Origin: Cupriavidus necator A5-1
GTDB taxonomy: Bacteria > Pseudomonadota > Gammaproteobacteria > Burkholderiales > Burkholderiaceae
DNA: 64,000 bases
Assembly: GCF_000744095.1 (NCBI RefSeq)
Contig: NZ_JQLI01000001.1
Location: forward strand, 3,038,001 to 3,102,000
Direction of reading: 5' to 3'
Part shown: one piece after another, positions 1 to 7,855 of the stretch
Position numbering within the stretch: position 1 is the stretch's first letter
How the letters are laid out: each line of letters begins with the position of its first letter
Made by a program: the position numbers and the translations under genes
The notes under the pieces: model-generated
Database searches by the model: none
Told to the model about the DNA's origin: nothing
What the model saw: the letters and a program-made list of their open reading frames with translations, nothing else

Positions 1-1
1 C

Positions 2-220
2 GATGCGATCGCCGCGGTGATCCTGGGCGGTACCAGCTTTGTCGGCGGTGTCGGCTCGATTGCCGGCACGCTGGTGGGCGCGCTGATCATCGCGGTGCTG
101 TCCAACGGGCTGATCCTGCTGGGCGTGTCGGATATCTGGCAATACATCATCAAGGGCCTGGTGATCATCGGCGCCGTGGCGCTCGACCGCTATCGCCAGA
201 AGGGCTCTGCCCGTACCTGA
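2..220 (+). CDS. frcC: Sugar ABC transporter permease, C-terminal end (partial)
   Basis: Only the last 72 residues are in the window; the gene begins upstream. The fragment has two strongly hydrophobic stretches and the glycine-rich GGTSFVGGVGSIAGTLVGA segment typical of the C-terminus of RbsC/FrcC-type permeases of sugar ABC importers. It would form part of the inner-membrane channel. The next gene encodes the periplasmic binding protein of the same system, 25 bp downstream, and sugar-phosphate enzymes follow. This is the gene order of the fructose uptake cluster known from Cupriavidus necator. The family is clear. The fructose assignment rests on context. Confidence 0.8.
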   Translation, partial: DAIAAVILGGTSFVGGVGSIAGTLVGALIIAVLSNGLILLGVSDIWQYIIKGLVIIGAVALDRYRQKGSART

Positions 221-245
221 CAGTCGGCCCGACAGGAGACAGAAC

Positions 246-1223
246 GTGATCCAACCCATCCTCAAAGCCCTGGCGGCAGGCGCCCTCGCCATGCTGTGCG
301 CGCTCCCCGCCGTGGCACAGACGCCTGCGCAGCCCGCGTCCGCGCCAGCCCAGCAACGCCAGTTGAAAAAAGTCGGCGTGACACTGGGCTCCCTCGGCAA
401 CCCGTATTTCGTCGCACTGGCGCGCGGCGCCGAGGCCGCGGCCCGGCAGGTCAATCCGCAGGCCAAGGTGACGGTGCTCTCGGCAGACTATGACCTGAAC
501 AAGCAGTTCACCCATATCGACAGCTTTATCGTCGCCAAGGTCGACCTGATCCTGATCAACGCCGCCGATGCGCGCGCAATCGAGCCGGCGGTACGCAAGG
601 CGCGCAAGGCGGGCATCGTGGTGGTGGCGGTCGACGTTGCCGCCGCCGGCGCCGACGCCACCGTGCAGACCGACAACACCCAGGCCGGCGAGCTGGCCTG
701 CGGCTTTATCGCCGAACAGCTCAAGGGGCGCGGCAACGTCATCATCCAGAACGGCCCGCCGGTGTCGGCGGTGCTCGACCGCGTCAAGGGCTGCAAGACA
801 GTGCTGGCGCGGCATCCGCAGATCCGCATCCTGTCCGACGACCAGGATGCCAAGGGTTCGCGCGAAGGCGGGCTGAACGTGATGCAGCTGTACCTGACGC
901 GCTTCCCGAAGGTGGATGCGGTCTTCACCATCAACGATCCGCAGGCCGTGGGCGCGGACCTGGCCGCGCGCCAGCTCAACCGGCGCAGCATCCTGATCGC
1001 CTCGGTCGACGGCGCGCCGGATATCGAGGCCGCGCTCAAGGCCGACACGCTGGTGCAGGCCTCGGCCAGCCAGGACCCGTGGGCCATCGCGCGTACCGCG
1101 GTGCAGCTCGGCGTGGACATGATGAACGGGCAGCGCCCCGCCAACCCGACCGTGCTGCTGCCGTCCACGCTGGTGACGCGCGCCAATGTCGGCCAATACA
1201 AAGGCTGGGCCACGCCGCGCTGA
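246..1223 (+). CDS. frcB: Sugar ABC transporter periplasmic substrate-binding protein
   Basis: A 325-residue protein with a Sec signal peptide (hydrophobic core about residues 7-23, cleavage after AVAQ). The rest is a type I periplasmic binding fold: GVTLGSLGNPYFVAL near the N-terminus, DLILINAADARAI, and the sugar-binding hinge motifs INDPQAVGAD and SVDGAPD. It would deliver a monosaccharide, probably fructose or ribose-like, to the permease encoded just upstream. The start is a GTG preceded by an AGGAGA ribosome-binding site. The downstream zwf-pgi-kinase genes run in the same direction with short gaps and probably belong to the same transcription unit. Confidence 0.85.
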   Translation: MIQPILKALAAGALAMLCALPAVAQTPAQPASAPAQQRQLKKVGVTLGSLGNPYFVALARGAEAAARQVNPQAKVTVLSADYDLNKQFTHIDSFIVAKVDLILINAADARAIEPAVRKARKAGIVVVAVDVAAAGADATVQTDNTQAGELACGFIAEQLKGRGNVIIQNGPPVSAVLDRVKGCKTVLARHPQIRILSDDQDAKGSREGGLNVMQLYLTRFPKVDAVFTINDPQAVGADLAARQLNRRSILIASVDGAPDIEAALKADTLVQASASQDPWAIARTAVQLGVDMMNGQRPANPTVLLPSTLVTRANVGQYKGWATPR

Positions 1224-1263
1224 AGGCAATGGCCGGCCCTTTCACACCCTTACTTCCTTTGAC

Positions 1264-2748
1264 ATGATCGACAGCAACCCTGCCGGTGCCCAGGCTCCGG
1301 AATTCGACTTCGTACTGTTTGGCGCCACCGGCGACCTGGCGCGGCGCAAGCTGCTGCCGGCGCTGTTCGACGCGCACGCCGCCGGCTCGCTGCATCCGCG
1401 CGGGCGCATCCTGGCGCTGGGCAGCCAGCCGCTGGCGCATGATGCATACCTGTCGATGCTCAACGATGAAGTGCTGCCGGGGCTAGCCGGCAACGCGGCG
1501 GCCTCGGCCTGGCAGAGCTTTCTGGACCGCATCGTCTACCTGCAGGTCGATGCCAATGCCGACGCCGGCTTCGATGCGCTGGCCGAGCTGGTCAACGCAC
1601 GTGCGGCGCAGGTGGTGGTGTGCTACCTCGCCACCGCGCCGCACCTGTTCGTCAAGATCTGCGAGCAACTGGCGCGCGTGGGCCTCGCCGGCGAGCGCAG
1701 CCGCGTGGTGCTGGAGAAGCCGCTCGGCCACGACCTGGCCTCGTCCGAAGCGATCAACGCCGAAGTCGCGCGCCATTTTGCCGAGGACCGCATCTACCGG
1801 ATCGACCACTACCTGGGCAAGGAGTCGGTGCAGAACCTGATGGCGGTGCGCTTCGGCAACGTGCTGTTTGAACCGCTGTGGCGACGCGAATGGGTGCGGC
1901 AGGTACAGATCACGATTGCCGAAGAACTCGGCGTGGAGCGCCGCGGCAACTTCTACGACGGCATCGGCGCACTGCGCGACATGGTGCAGAACCACCTGCT
2001 GCAGCTGCTGTGCATGGTGGCGATGGAGCCGCCCACCAGCCTGTCGGAAGACGCCATCCGCGACGAGAAGCTCAAGATCCTGAAGGCACTGCGCCCGATC
2101 CGCCCCGAGGACGTCGCCGAGAAAGTGGTACGCGGCCAGTACTGCCGCGGTGCCGCCGGCGGCGATCCCGTGCCCGGCTACTCGAGCGAGGCGGGCATCG
2201 CCGCCGACAGCCACACCGAGACCTTCGTCGCCATCCGCGCCGAGATCGCCAACTGGCGCTGGGCCGGCGTGCCGTTCTACCTGCGCACCGGCAAGCGCAT
2301 GCAATCGCGCGTGGCTGAGATCGTAATCCACTTCCACGACGTGCCCTACCCGCTGTTCCCGCATCCGCTGGGCACCATGGCGGGCAACCGGCTGGTGATC
2401 ACGCTGCAGCCGGAGGAAAGCATCAGGCTGTATTTCCTGACCAAGCAGCCGGGCGATACGCAGGTGCTGCTGCCGGCCTCGCTCGACCTGCAGCTGACCA
2501 GCGCCGCGCCACGCGTGCGCCGCGTCGGCGCGTATGAACGGCTGCTGCTCGACGTGATACGCGGCCGGCTGGGCCTATTCGTGCGGCGCGACGAACAGGT
2601 CCAGGCGTGGCGCTGGGTCGCACCGATCCTGAAGGCGTGGGAGAACACCACCGCGCCGCCCAAGCTGTACACCGCCGGCACCTGGGGCCCGGCGGCCTCC
2701 AGCGCCCTGCTGTCGCGCGATGGCCTGGCCTGGCATGAAGAGATGTAG
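1264..2748 (+). CDS. zwf: Glucose-6-phosphate 1-dehydrogenase
   Basis: Oxidises glucose 6-phosphate to 6-phosphogluconolactone with NAD(P)+, the entry to the Entner-Doudoroff and pentose phosphate routes. The product has 494 residues, the usual family length. The dinucleotide-binding motif [10 protein letters not shown] lies at residues 20-29, EKPLG at about 151-155, and the active-site signature RIDHYLGKE at about 179-187. The chosen ATG gives the standard N-terminus; an in-frame start further upstream would overlap the preceding gene and add residues unlike the family. The ribosome-binding site is weak, which fits translation coupled to the upstream transporter gene. It sits between sugar uptake and pgi, so imported hexose is fed straight into the ED pathway. 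Confidence 0.95.
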   Translation: MIDSNPAGAQAPEFDFVLFGATGDLARRKLLPALFDAHAAGSLHPRGRILALGSQPLAHDAYLSMLNDEVLPGLAGNAAASAWQSFLDRIVYLQVDANADAGFDALAELVNARAAQVVVCYLATAPHLFVKICEQLARVGLAGERSRVVLEKPLGHDLASSEAINAEVARHFAEDRIYRIDHYLGKESVQNLMAVRFGNVLFEPLWRREWVRQVQITIAEELGVERRGNFYDGIGALRDMVQNHLLQLLCMVAMEPPTSLSEDAIRDEKLKILKALRPIRPEDVAEKVVRGQYCRGAAGGDPVPGYSSEAGIAADSHTETFVAIRAEIANWRWAGVPFYLRTGKRMQSRVAEIVIHFHDVPYPLFPHPLGTMAGNRLVITLQPEESIRLYFLTKQPGDTQVLLPASLDLQLTSAAPRVRRVGAYERLLLDVIRGRLGLFVRRDEQVQAWRWVAPILKAWENTTAPPKLYTAGTWGPAASSALLSRDGLAWHEEM

Positions 2749-2772
2749 TCCGAGTATTGCTGAGGAACCGAG

Positions 2773-4413
2773 ATGACCACTTCCCTACCCGCCTGGCATG
2801 CCCTGCGCGCGCACGCCGATACCCTGCGCGGCGCCCATATGCGCGACTGGTTCGAGGGCCCGCACGGCCAGGCGCGTGCCGAACGCTATGTCGCGGAAGC
2901 CTGCGGCCTGACGCTTGACTACGCCAAGAACCGCATCACTGACGAGACCCTGGCGCTGCTGTTCGCGCTGGCCGCGGAGGCACGCGTGGGCGAGCGGCGC
3001 GACGCCATGTTAGCCGGCGAAGCGGTCAACACCACTGAACACCGCGCGGCGCTGCATGTCGCGCTGCGCGCCTATCCCGAGGACGGCTATCGCGCGCTCG
3101 GCGTGGCGGTCGGTGATGATGTCGCGGAGGTGCTCGCGCAGATGGAGCGCTTTGCCGGCGCGGTGCGCAGTGGCGCTTGGACCGGCTTTGATGGGCGCGC
3201 CATCACGGATGTGGTCAATATCGGCATCGGCGGCTCGGACCTGGGCCCGCGCATGGTATGCCGCGCGCTGGCCGACCCGCAGGCGGCCGGCCCGCGCCTG
3301 CATTTCGTCGCCAATGTCGACGGGAGCGACCTCGCCCACACGCTGGCCACGCTCGATGCCGCGACCACGCTGGTGATCGTCTGCTCCAAGACCTTCACCA
3401 CGCTGGAGACCATGGCCAATGCGCATACCGCGCGCGACTGGTTCCTGCATCAGGGCGCGACACAGGCAGCACTGGCGCGGCATTTCGTGGCGGTGTCGAC
3501 CAATCGCGAGGCCGTGGGCGCATTCGGCATCGACCCGGCCAATATGTTCCCGTTCTGGGACTGGGTCGGCGGGCGCTTCTCGCTGTGGTCTGCGGTGGGG
3601 TTGTCGATTGCCGTGGGCATCGGCTTCGACCGCTTCCGGCAGCTGCTCGACGGTGCGCGCGCGATGGACCTGCATTTCGCGGGCGCGCCACCGGCGCAGA
3701 ACCTGCCGGTGATCCTCGGCCTGCTCGATGTCTGGTATCGCAGCTGCCTCGGTGCCGGAAGCCGCTGCGTGGCGCCGTACTGCGAACCGCTCGAACTGCT
3801 GCCGGCCTTCCTCCAGCAGCTGGAGATGGAAAGCAATGGCAAGTCCGTGCGGCTGGATGGCGGCACGCTGGATGCCGGCTCGGCGGCGGTGGTGTGGGGC
3901 ACGACGGGCACCAATGGCCAGCACGCCTACTTCCAGATGATGCACCAGGGCTCGCAGTTGGTTCCGGTCGACTTCATCGCCACGCTGGAGCCTGTGTGCG
4001 ACCTGCCCGGCCACCATACCAAGCTGCTCGCTAACTGCTTTGCGCAGGGCGAGGCGCTGCTGCGCGGGCGCACCGCGGACGAAGTGCGTGCCGAAGGCGT
4101 ATCCAACGAAACGCTGGTGCCGCACCTGGTCTTCGAAGGCAACCGGCCCAGCAATACGCTGCTGATGCAGCGGCTCGACCCGTTCCACCTGGGCGCGCTG
4201 CTGGCGTTGTCTGAGCACCGCACCTTCGTGCAGGGCGCGCTGTGGCAGATCAACTCCTTCGACCAATGGGGCGTGGAACTCGGAAAGAACCTGGCCGCAC
4301 CGATCCAACGCGAACTGGAAGGCGCGCCGGCAGGCAGCGCCGCCGCGCACGATGCCTCGACCGCCGCGCTGATCCGCCGGGCGCAGGCGGCGCGCGCCGC
4401 GGTGGCCGGCTGA
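2773..4413 (+). CDS. pgi: Glucose-6-phosphate isomerase
   Basis: Interconverts fructose 6-phosphate and glucose 6-phosphate in the cytoplasm. The product has 546 residues, the full length for the bacterial/eukaryotic PGI family. Signature 1 (DWVGGRFSLWSAVG) starts at residue 263, and the C-terminal signature GVELGKNLA places the conserved active-site lysine at about 505. The binding segment LPAFLQQLEMESNGKSV is also intact. It starts 24 bp after zwf. In a fructose cluster it would turn fructose 6-phosphate into the substrate of Zwf, which is needed because these bacteria break down hexose by the ED route rather than by phosphofructokinase. Confidence 0.95.
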   Translation: MTTSLPAWHALRAHADTLRGAHMRDWFEGPHGQARAERYVAEACGLTLDYAKNRITDETLALLFALAAEARVGERRDAMLAGEAVNTTEHRAALHVALRAYPEDGYRALGVAVGDDVAEVLAQMERFAGAVRSGAWTGFDGRAITDVVNIGIGGSDLGPRMVCRALADPQAAGPRLHFVANVDGSDLAHTLATLDAATTLVIVCSKTFTTLETMANAHTARDWFLHQGATQAALARHFVAVSTNREAVGAFGIDPANMFPFWDWVGGRFSLWSAVGLSIAVGIGFDRFRQLLDGARAMDLHFAGAPPAQNLPVILGLLDVWYRSCLGAGSRCVAPYCEPLELLPAFLQQLEMESNGKSVRLDGGTLDAGSAAVVWGTTGTNGQHAYFQMMHQGSQLVPVDFIATLEPVCDLPGHHTKLLANCFAQGEALLRGRTADEVRAEGVSNETLVPHLVFEGNRPSNTLLMQRLDPFHLGALLALSEHRTFVQGALWQINSFDQWGVELGKNLAAPIQRELEGAPAGSAAAHDASTAALIRRAQAARAAVAG

Positions 4414-4450
4414 GCCGGCTGCGCAAATCAAGACATCACAGGAGACACCC

Positions 4451-5368
4451 ATGTCCATGCCCCTTCCCCGCTACGTCGTATTTGGCGAGGCGCTGACCGA
4501 CATGGTCCGCCAGCCCGACGGCAGCTGGCTGGGCCTGCCCGGCGGCTCGTGCTGGAACGTGGCCCGCGTCGGCGCCCGGCTGGGGATTGCCACCGCGTTC
4601 GCCGGCGCCGTCAGCCAGGACCTGTTCGGCGACGACCTGGCGCAGGCCAGTGCCGAAGCGGGGCTGGACGCCCGCTTCCTGCAGCGCGTGGCGCGCTCAC
4701 CGTTCCTGGCTTTTGTCGCGTCGCGCCATCCGCCGCAGTATTTCTTTGTCGGCGACGAGAGCGCGGACCTGCATTTCGACCCGGCCCGGTTGCCCGCAGG
4801 CTGGCGGCAGGCGGCGGAGGTGGTGCATTTCGGCTCCATCAGCCTGGTGCGCCAGCCGCTGGCGGCACGGCTGTGCGAAGAAGCCACGCTGGCCGCGCAG
4901 GCGGCCAAGCGGATTGCCTTCGATCCCAACTTTCGCGACCTGATGCGCGCGCCCGGCTACGCCGACGTCCTCGCACACATGCTGCGGCTGGCCAGCTACG
5001 TCAAGATCTCCGATGAAGACCTGACCGGACTGTATCCCGCGCTCGATACCAACGCAGCACTGGCGCAGGTACGCGCCATGGCGCCCGATGCCACCTTCAT
5101 GCTGACGCGCGGCGCGCACGGCATGACGTTGCTCAAGGGCAGCCTTGCCGTCGAGCAGCCCGCGCTGGCAGTCGAGGTGGCCGACACCGTTGGCTGTGGC
5201 GACGCGGCGATGGGCGGCTGGATGGCCGGCGTGCTGTCGGGCGCTGCAGCCGACCTTGCCGCGCAGGCGCGCCTGGCTGCCGCCACGGCGGCCGTCGCTG
5301 CGACCCGGGCCGGCGCGTATCCGCCGCGGCGCGAGGAAGCGGAAGCATTGCTGGCCGCTATGGCATGA
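4451..5368 (+). CDS. PfkB-family sugar kinase (fructokinase-like)
   Basis: Phosphorylates a sugar at the expense of ATP; from its position it is most likely the fructokinase that supplies fructose 6-phosphate to Pgi. The 305-residue product starts VVFGEALTDMV and has the GGSCWNVARVGARLG substrate motif near residues 34-48. The PfkB signature DTVGCGDA at 245-252 has Asp251 as the predicted catalytic base. A GGAGAC ribosome-binding site precedes the ATG. It is the last gene of the cluster; after it the gene type changes. Ribokinase or 2-keto-3-deoxygluconate kinase activity cannot be excluded from sequence alone. Confidence 0.85.
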   Translation: MSMPLPRYVVFGEALTDMVRQPDGSWLGLPGGSCWNVARVGARLGIATAFAGAVSQDLFGDDLAQASAEAGLDARFLQRVARSPFLAFVASRHPPQYFFVGDESADLHFDPARLPAGWRQAAEVVHFGSISLVRQPLAARLCEEATLAAQAAKRIAFDPNFRDLMRAPGYADVLAHMLRLASYVKISDEDLTGLYPALDTNAALAQVRAMAPDATFMLTRGAHGMTLLKGSLAVEQPALAVEVADTVGCGDAAMGGWMAGVLSGAAADLAAQARLAAATAAVAATRAGAYPPRREEAEALLAAMA

Positions 5369-5596
5369 AGGCCGGCGACAGGAGCCGCAGGCGATCAGCT
5401 ACGGGAAAGCCGGAGTCAGCAGGAAAGCCCTTTGGGAAAGCTCCTAATATGCGCCAGATTTCGATAAAGTAACCCCCTCATTACATTGTCGGTGGCAAAG
5501 TGATGCGCTAGCTATACGAGCCTTGGCCACATGCAACGTTATTTGGTCGCCCTTGCGGGCACACGGAACTCTGCAAGCGGTCGGGCTCGCACAACT

Positions 5597-5611
5597 TATC
5601 ACACTGTGATA
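5597..5611. promoter_or_regulatory. Perfect palindrome (operator) at the toxin-antitoxin start
   Basis: TATCACACTGTGATA is a perfect 7-1-7 inverted repeat ending two bases before the first ATG of the toxin-like gene. The arms are too short and AT-rich to act as a terminator, and there is no U tract. Its place over the translation start region fits an autoregulatory operator for the winged-helix antitoxin encoded by the second gene. The repeat is seen directly; the protein that binds it is inferred. Confidence 0.7.
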
Positions 5612-5613
5612 GC

Positions 5614-5961
5614 ATGCCTATGCGCGACCGTAGCCTCGACACACTGTTGGACCTGGCTGGACTCCGCTTCGTCATAGATGACGAACGCTTGCATTGGGTG
5701 AAAATCGTGGTGCGCACCTGCCCTGTCTCGCAGGAACGCCCTCACGGACTGAGGTATTCGCTGACACTGCACGACAAGATTGGCCGCCGTTTGCTTGGCT
5801 TCGACAATGCGCACGGCATCAACGAGGGATCCGGGCCAGGCGTGCGGACGCGCATTGAATACGACCACCAGCACATGGCCGCGGGCGTTCGATTCTATGA
5901 CTACCAGGATGCTTCGACGTTGCTGGACGATTTCTGGACAGAGGTCGATAAGATCGAATGA
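5614..5961 (+). CDS. TumE-family toxin of a toxin-antitoxin pair
   Basis: A 115-residue (or 113-residue, from the second ATG at 5620) acidic/basic mixed protein with no signal peptide. The layout LLDLAGLRFVIDDERLHWVKIVV followed by LRYSLTLHDKIGRRLLGFDNAH matches the TumE-like family (formerly DUF6516), thought to be the toxin half of a toxin-antitoxin system. Its stop codon overlaps the start of the next gene (ATGA), and that gene encodes the usual winged-helix partner. There is no clear ribosome-binding site because the palindrome occupies that place. The toxic mechanism is not known to me, and I infer function from family and partner. Confidence 0.7.
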   Translation: MPMRDRSLDTLLDLAGLRFVIDDERLHWVKIVVRTCPVSQERPHGLRYSLTLHDKIGRRLLGFDNAHGINEGSGPGVRTRIEYDHQHMAAGVRFYDYQDASTLLDDFWTEVDKIE

Positions 5962-6323
5962 TGAGCGGCAACCTCAAGATTGGCATCGCCTCACTGGAAG
6001 ACTTCAAGGCCCGCACCAGGGCTATCGCCCGCGGCGAACGCAAGCCCGGAAAGGATGAGCCAAAGGTCTGGTTTCAATCGCTGGACGTGCTGGCCAAGGT
6101 CCTGTCCCCAGCCAATCGCCAATTGCTTGCGCTGATCGCCGAAACGAATCCTGAATCGCTCGAAGAGCTATCGGAGAAAACCGGACGCGCCGTGTCGAAC
6201 CTGTCGCGGACGCTCCGCACGATGGAGGGCTACGGCCTGATTCACTTCGAGCAAGGCCCACGCCGCAGGCTTGCTCCGCGCGTTGACTACAGCGGCGTGG
6301 AACTTGAGCTTGCTTTTCACTAG
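5958..6323 (+). CDS. Winged-helix antitoxin of the HVO_A0114/TumA type
   Basis: A 121-residue DNA-binding protein. The N-terminal third is a linker (IASLEDFKARTRAIARGER), then comes a winged helix: ANRQLLALIAETNPESLEELS, the recognition helix TGRAVSNLSRTLRTM and the wing GLIHFEQGPRRRLAPRV. This architecture is typical of the HVO_A0114-family antitoxins paired with TumE toxins. It would neutralise the upstream toxin and repress the operon, most simply through the palindrome at 5597-5611. It overlaps the toxin gene by 4 bp, so translation is coupled. The toxin-first gene order is the common one for this family. Confidence 0.7.
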   Translation: MMSGNLKIGIASLEDFKARTRAIARGERKPGKDEPKVWFQSLDVLAKVLSPANRQLLALIAETNPESLEELSEKTGRAVSNLSRTLRTMEGYGLIHFEQGPRRRLAPRVDYSGVELELAFH

Positions 6324-6745
6324 CGTCGGCTGACTTGGTTGGCTAGCTACGCAAACCTGCAGCTGACGACGGAAGGCCAGTGCATCGCGCCACGCTCCCG
6401 CCATATGATCGATGCCTGCCTGCGCAAAGGCCTATTGGTGCGCACCTGCGACGCCAGCGGCGGCATAGCGCTTCACGACCCCGCCTTGTACTTCGTCTCC
6501 TTGACGATCTTTCGCTTGGCGAGCACGCTACTACCCCCCTTGACTACATTGCATCAATCGATGCGACGCGCGGCCGATGCCGCCCGCCCTCTCCCAGCCC
6601 GGTCCTAAGTTGGGTTGCCTCCACATACCGCACCGCCTTATCAGACCGGAAGCTGTAAAATCAGCAAGCGCGTTTCCTCGGTGCAAAATCCACCCATTCA
6701 CGAAGTGCACCAGCGCCCGACGGGGGAAACTGAGTGAGTTGCCAT
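6324..6745. other. Gene-poor interval after the toxin-antitoxin pair
   Basis: About 420 bases with no convincing gene. An open frame of 89 codons on the plus strand (6339-6608) lacks a ribosome-binding site and resembles no family I know. The stretch may be degraded coding DNA. A possible -10 like TAAAAT lies at 6656-6661, without a good -35, and could serve the downstream binding-protein gene. Confidence 0.4.
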
Positions 6746-7855
6746 ATGAATCGCAGAGAAGCCCTACGCGCGTGCGTGTATGCCGGCCTGATGGGCATGA
6801 TGGGATCCACGTTTGCATCAAGGCAATCTCCCCGCGTGGTGTTCCTTAACCCTGGCGAGGCAGTCCTGCGCGGCACGGGGCAGCATTGGCAACTGGTCTC
6901 TAAATTCATGCACATGGCCGCAACGACGTTCGATATGCGGCTAGAGGTTCTTTACGCGGAGCGTGATCATTTGCTCATGCAACGCCAGGCCGAGGAAATC
7001 GCTCAACGTAGCGACCCGCCAGACTACGTGGTGATGGTCAACGAGAAGATGGCCGCGCAGCAGATGCTTAAGACGCTGGCACGATCGCCGGCAAAGGTGT
7101 TGGTCATCCACAACGACCTCACGCCCGACCAGCGCCGCCAGATCGGAAATGAACGAGAACAATTGCCGAATTGGATCGGCACGCTGACAGCAAATGCCGA
7201 GCGCGGCGCCTACCGCTTGATGCAATATCTTTATCAACGGCTTGGCCAGCGCGAGGCGCAGGTGATTGGCATTACGGGAGACCCCAATACGCCTGTCTCG
7301 CTGGAGCGAGCCGCTGGCGTCGCTGCGTTCCTGGCTCAGATCCCAAATGCGCGCATCCGTCAGTTGGTCTTTAGCGACTGGAGCTACGCCGATAGCAATC
7401 AGAAGGCTCGCGTGCTGCTCGCCCGGTACCCCGAAACCAATGTGATCTGGGCCGCGAACGACGTCATGGCGCTGGGCGCAATGGATGCTGTCAAGGCACG
7501 CAACGCCCGCGTTCTGGTGGGAGGCGTGGGCGCATTACGGGAGACGCTTGCGAGTGTGGCTGACGGAAGCATGGCGGCCGTCGTAGCGGGAGACTATTTT
7601 ATCGGTGCCTGGGCCATGGTACTGCTGCATGACTACCATAAGGGCAAGGACTTTGCCACGTCCGGAGGCGCTCGCCTGAAGCTCGACTTTCTGCGCATCA
7701 TTCACCGTGAGAACGCCGCCCGCTTCGCCGATGTCGTTTTCAGGCCCGGTGCGACTCTAGATTTCGGGCGTTACTCAAAGCACCTGCACCCAAGTCCCGG
7801 CGCCTACGATTTCAATCTGGAACATCTCTTGACAACCACGACCAAAGTCTCGTGA
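6746..7855 (+). CDS. Periplasmic sugar-type binding protein linked to a sensor kinase
   Basis: A 369-residue protein with a twin-arginine-like start (MNRREALRACVYAGLMGMMG) and a hydrophobic segment to about residue 24, so it is probably exported. The body is a type I periplasmic binding fold: RVVFLNPGEAVLRGTG, YVVMVNEKMAAQQML, VIGITGDPNTPVSLERAAGV and VIWAANDVMALGAMDAVK. The last is the classic LacI/RbsB-like ligand-hinge segment. No permease or ATPase is adjacent; instead the stop codon overlaps the start of a histidine kinase gene (TGATG). It is therefore likely a ligand sensor presenting a small molecule to the kinase, as LuxP does for LuxQ. The ligand is unknown. Confidence 0.75.
   Translation: MNRREALRACVYAGLMGMMGSTFASRQSPRVVFLNPGEAVLRGTGQHWQLVSKFMHMAATTFDMRLEVLYAERDHLLMQRQAEEIAQRSDPPDYVVMVNEKMAAQQMLKTLARSPAKVLVIHNDLTPDQRRQIGNEREQLPNWIGTLTANAERGAYRLMQYLYQRLGQREAQVIGITGDPNTPVSLERAAGVAAFLAQIPNARIRQLVFSDWSYADSNQKARVLLARYPETNVIWAANDVMALGAMDAVKARNARVLVGGVGALRETLASVADGSMAAVVAGDYFIGAWAMVLLHDYHKGKDFATSGGARLKLDFLRIIHRENAARFADVVFRPGATLDFGRYSKHLHPSPGAYDFNLEHLLTTTTKVS

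Noticed and set aside
165..1229. Long open frame on the minus strand opposite the sugar-binding protein gene
   Set aside because: It is the mirror of a GC-rich gene in phase; composition (Arg, His, Ala-rich) and lack of any family motif mark it as non-coding. The same holds for similar long frames opposite zwf, pgi, the amidase and the CoA-transferases.
6540..6570. TTGACT as a -35 box upstream of the binding-protein/kinase pair
   Set aside because: No acceptable -10 sequence at 16-18 bp; the region there is GC-rich.
6339..6608. Open frame of 89 codons after the antitoxin gene
   Set aside because: No ribosome-binding site, no recognisable domain, and a downstream tail of low-complexity residues; treated as intergenic or decayed DNA.
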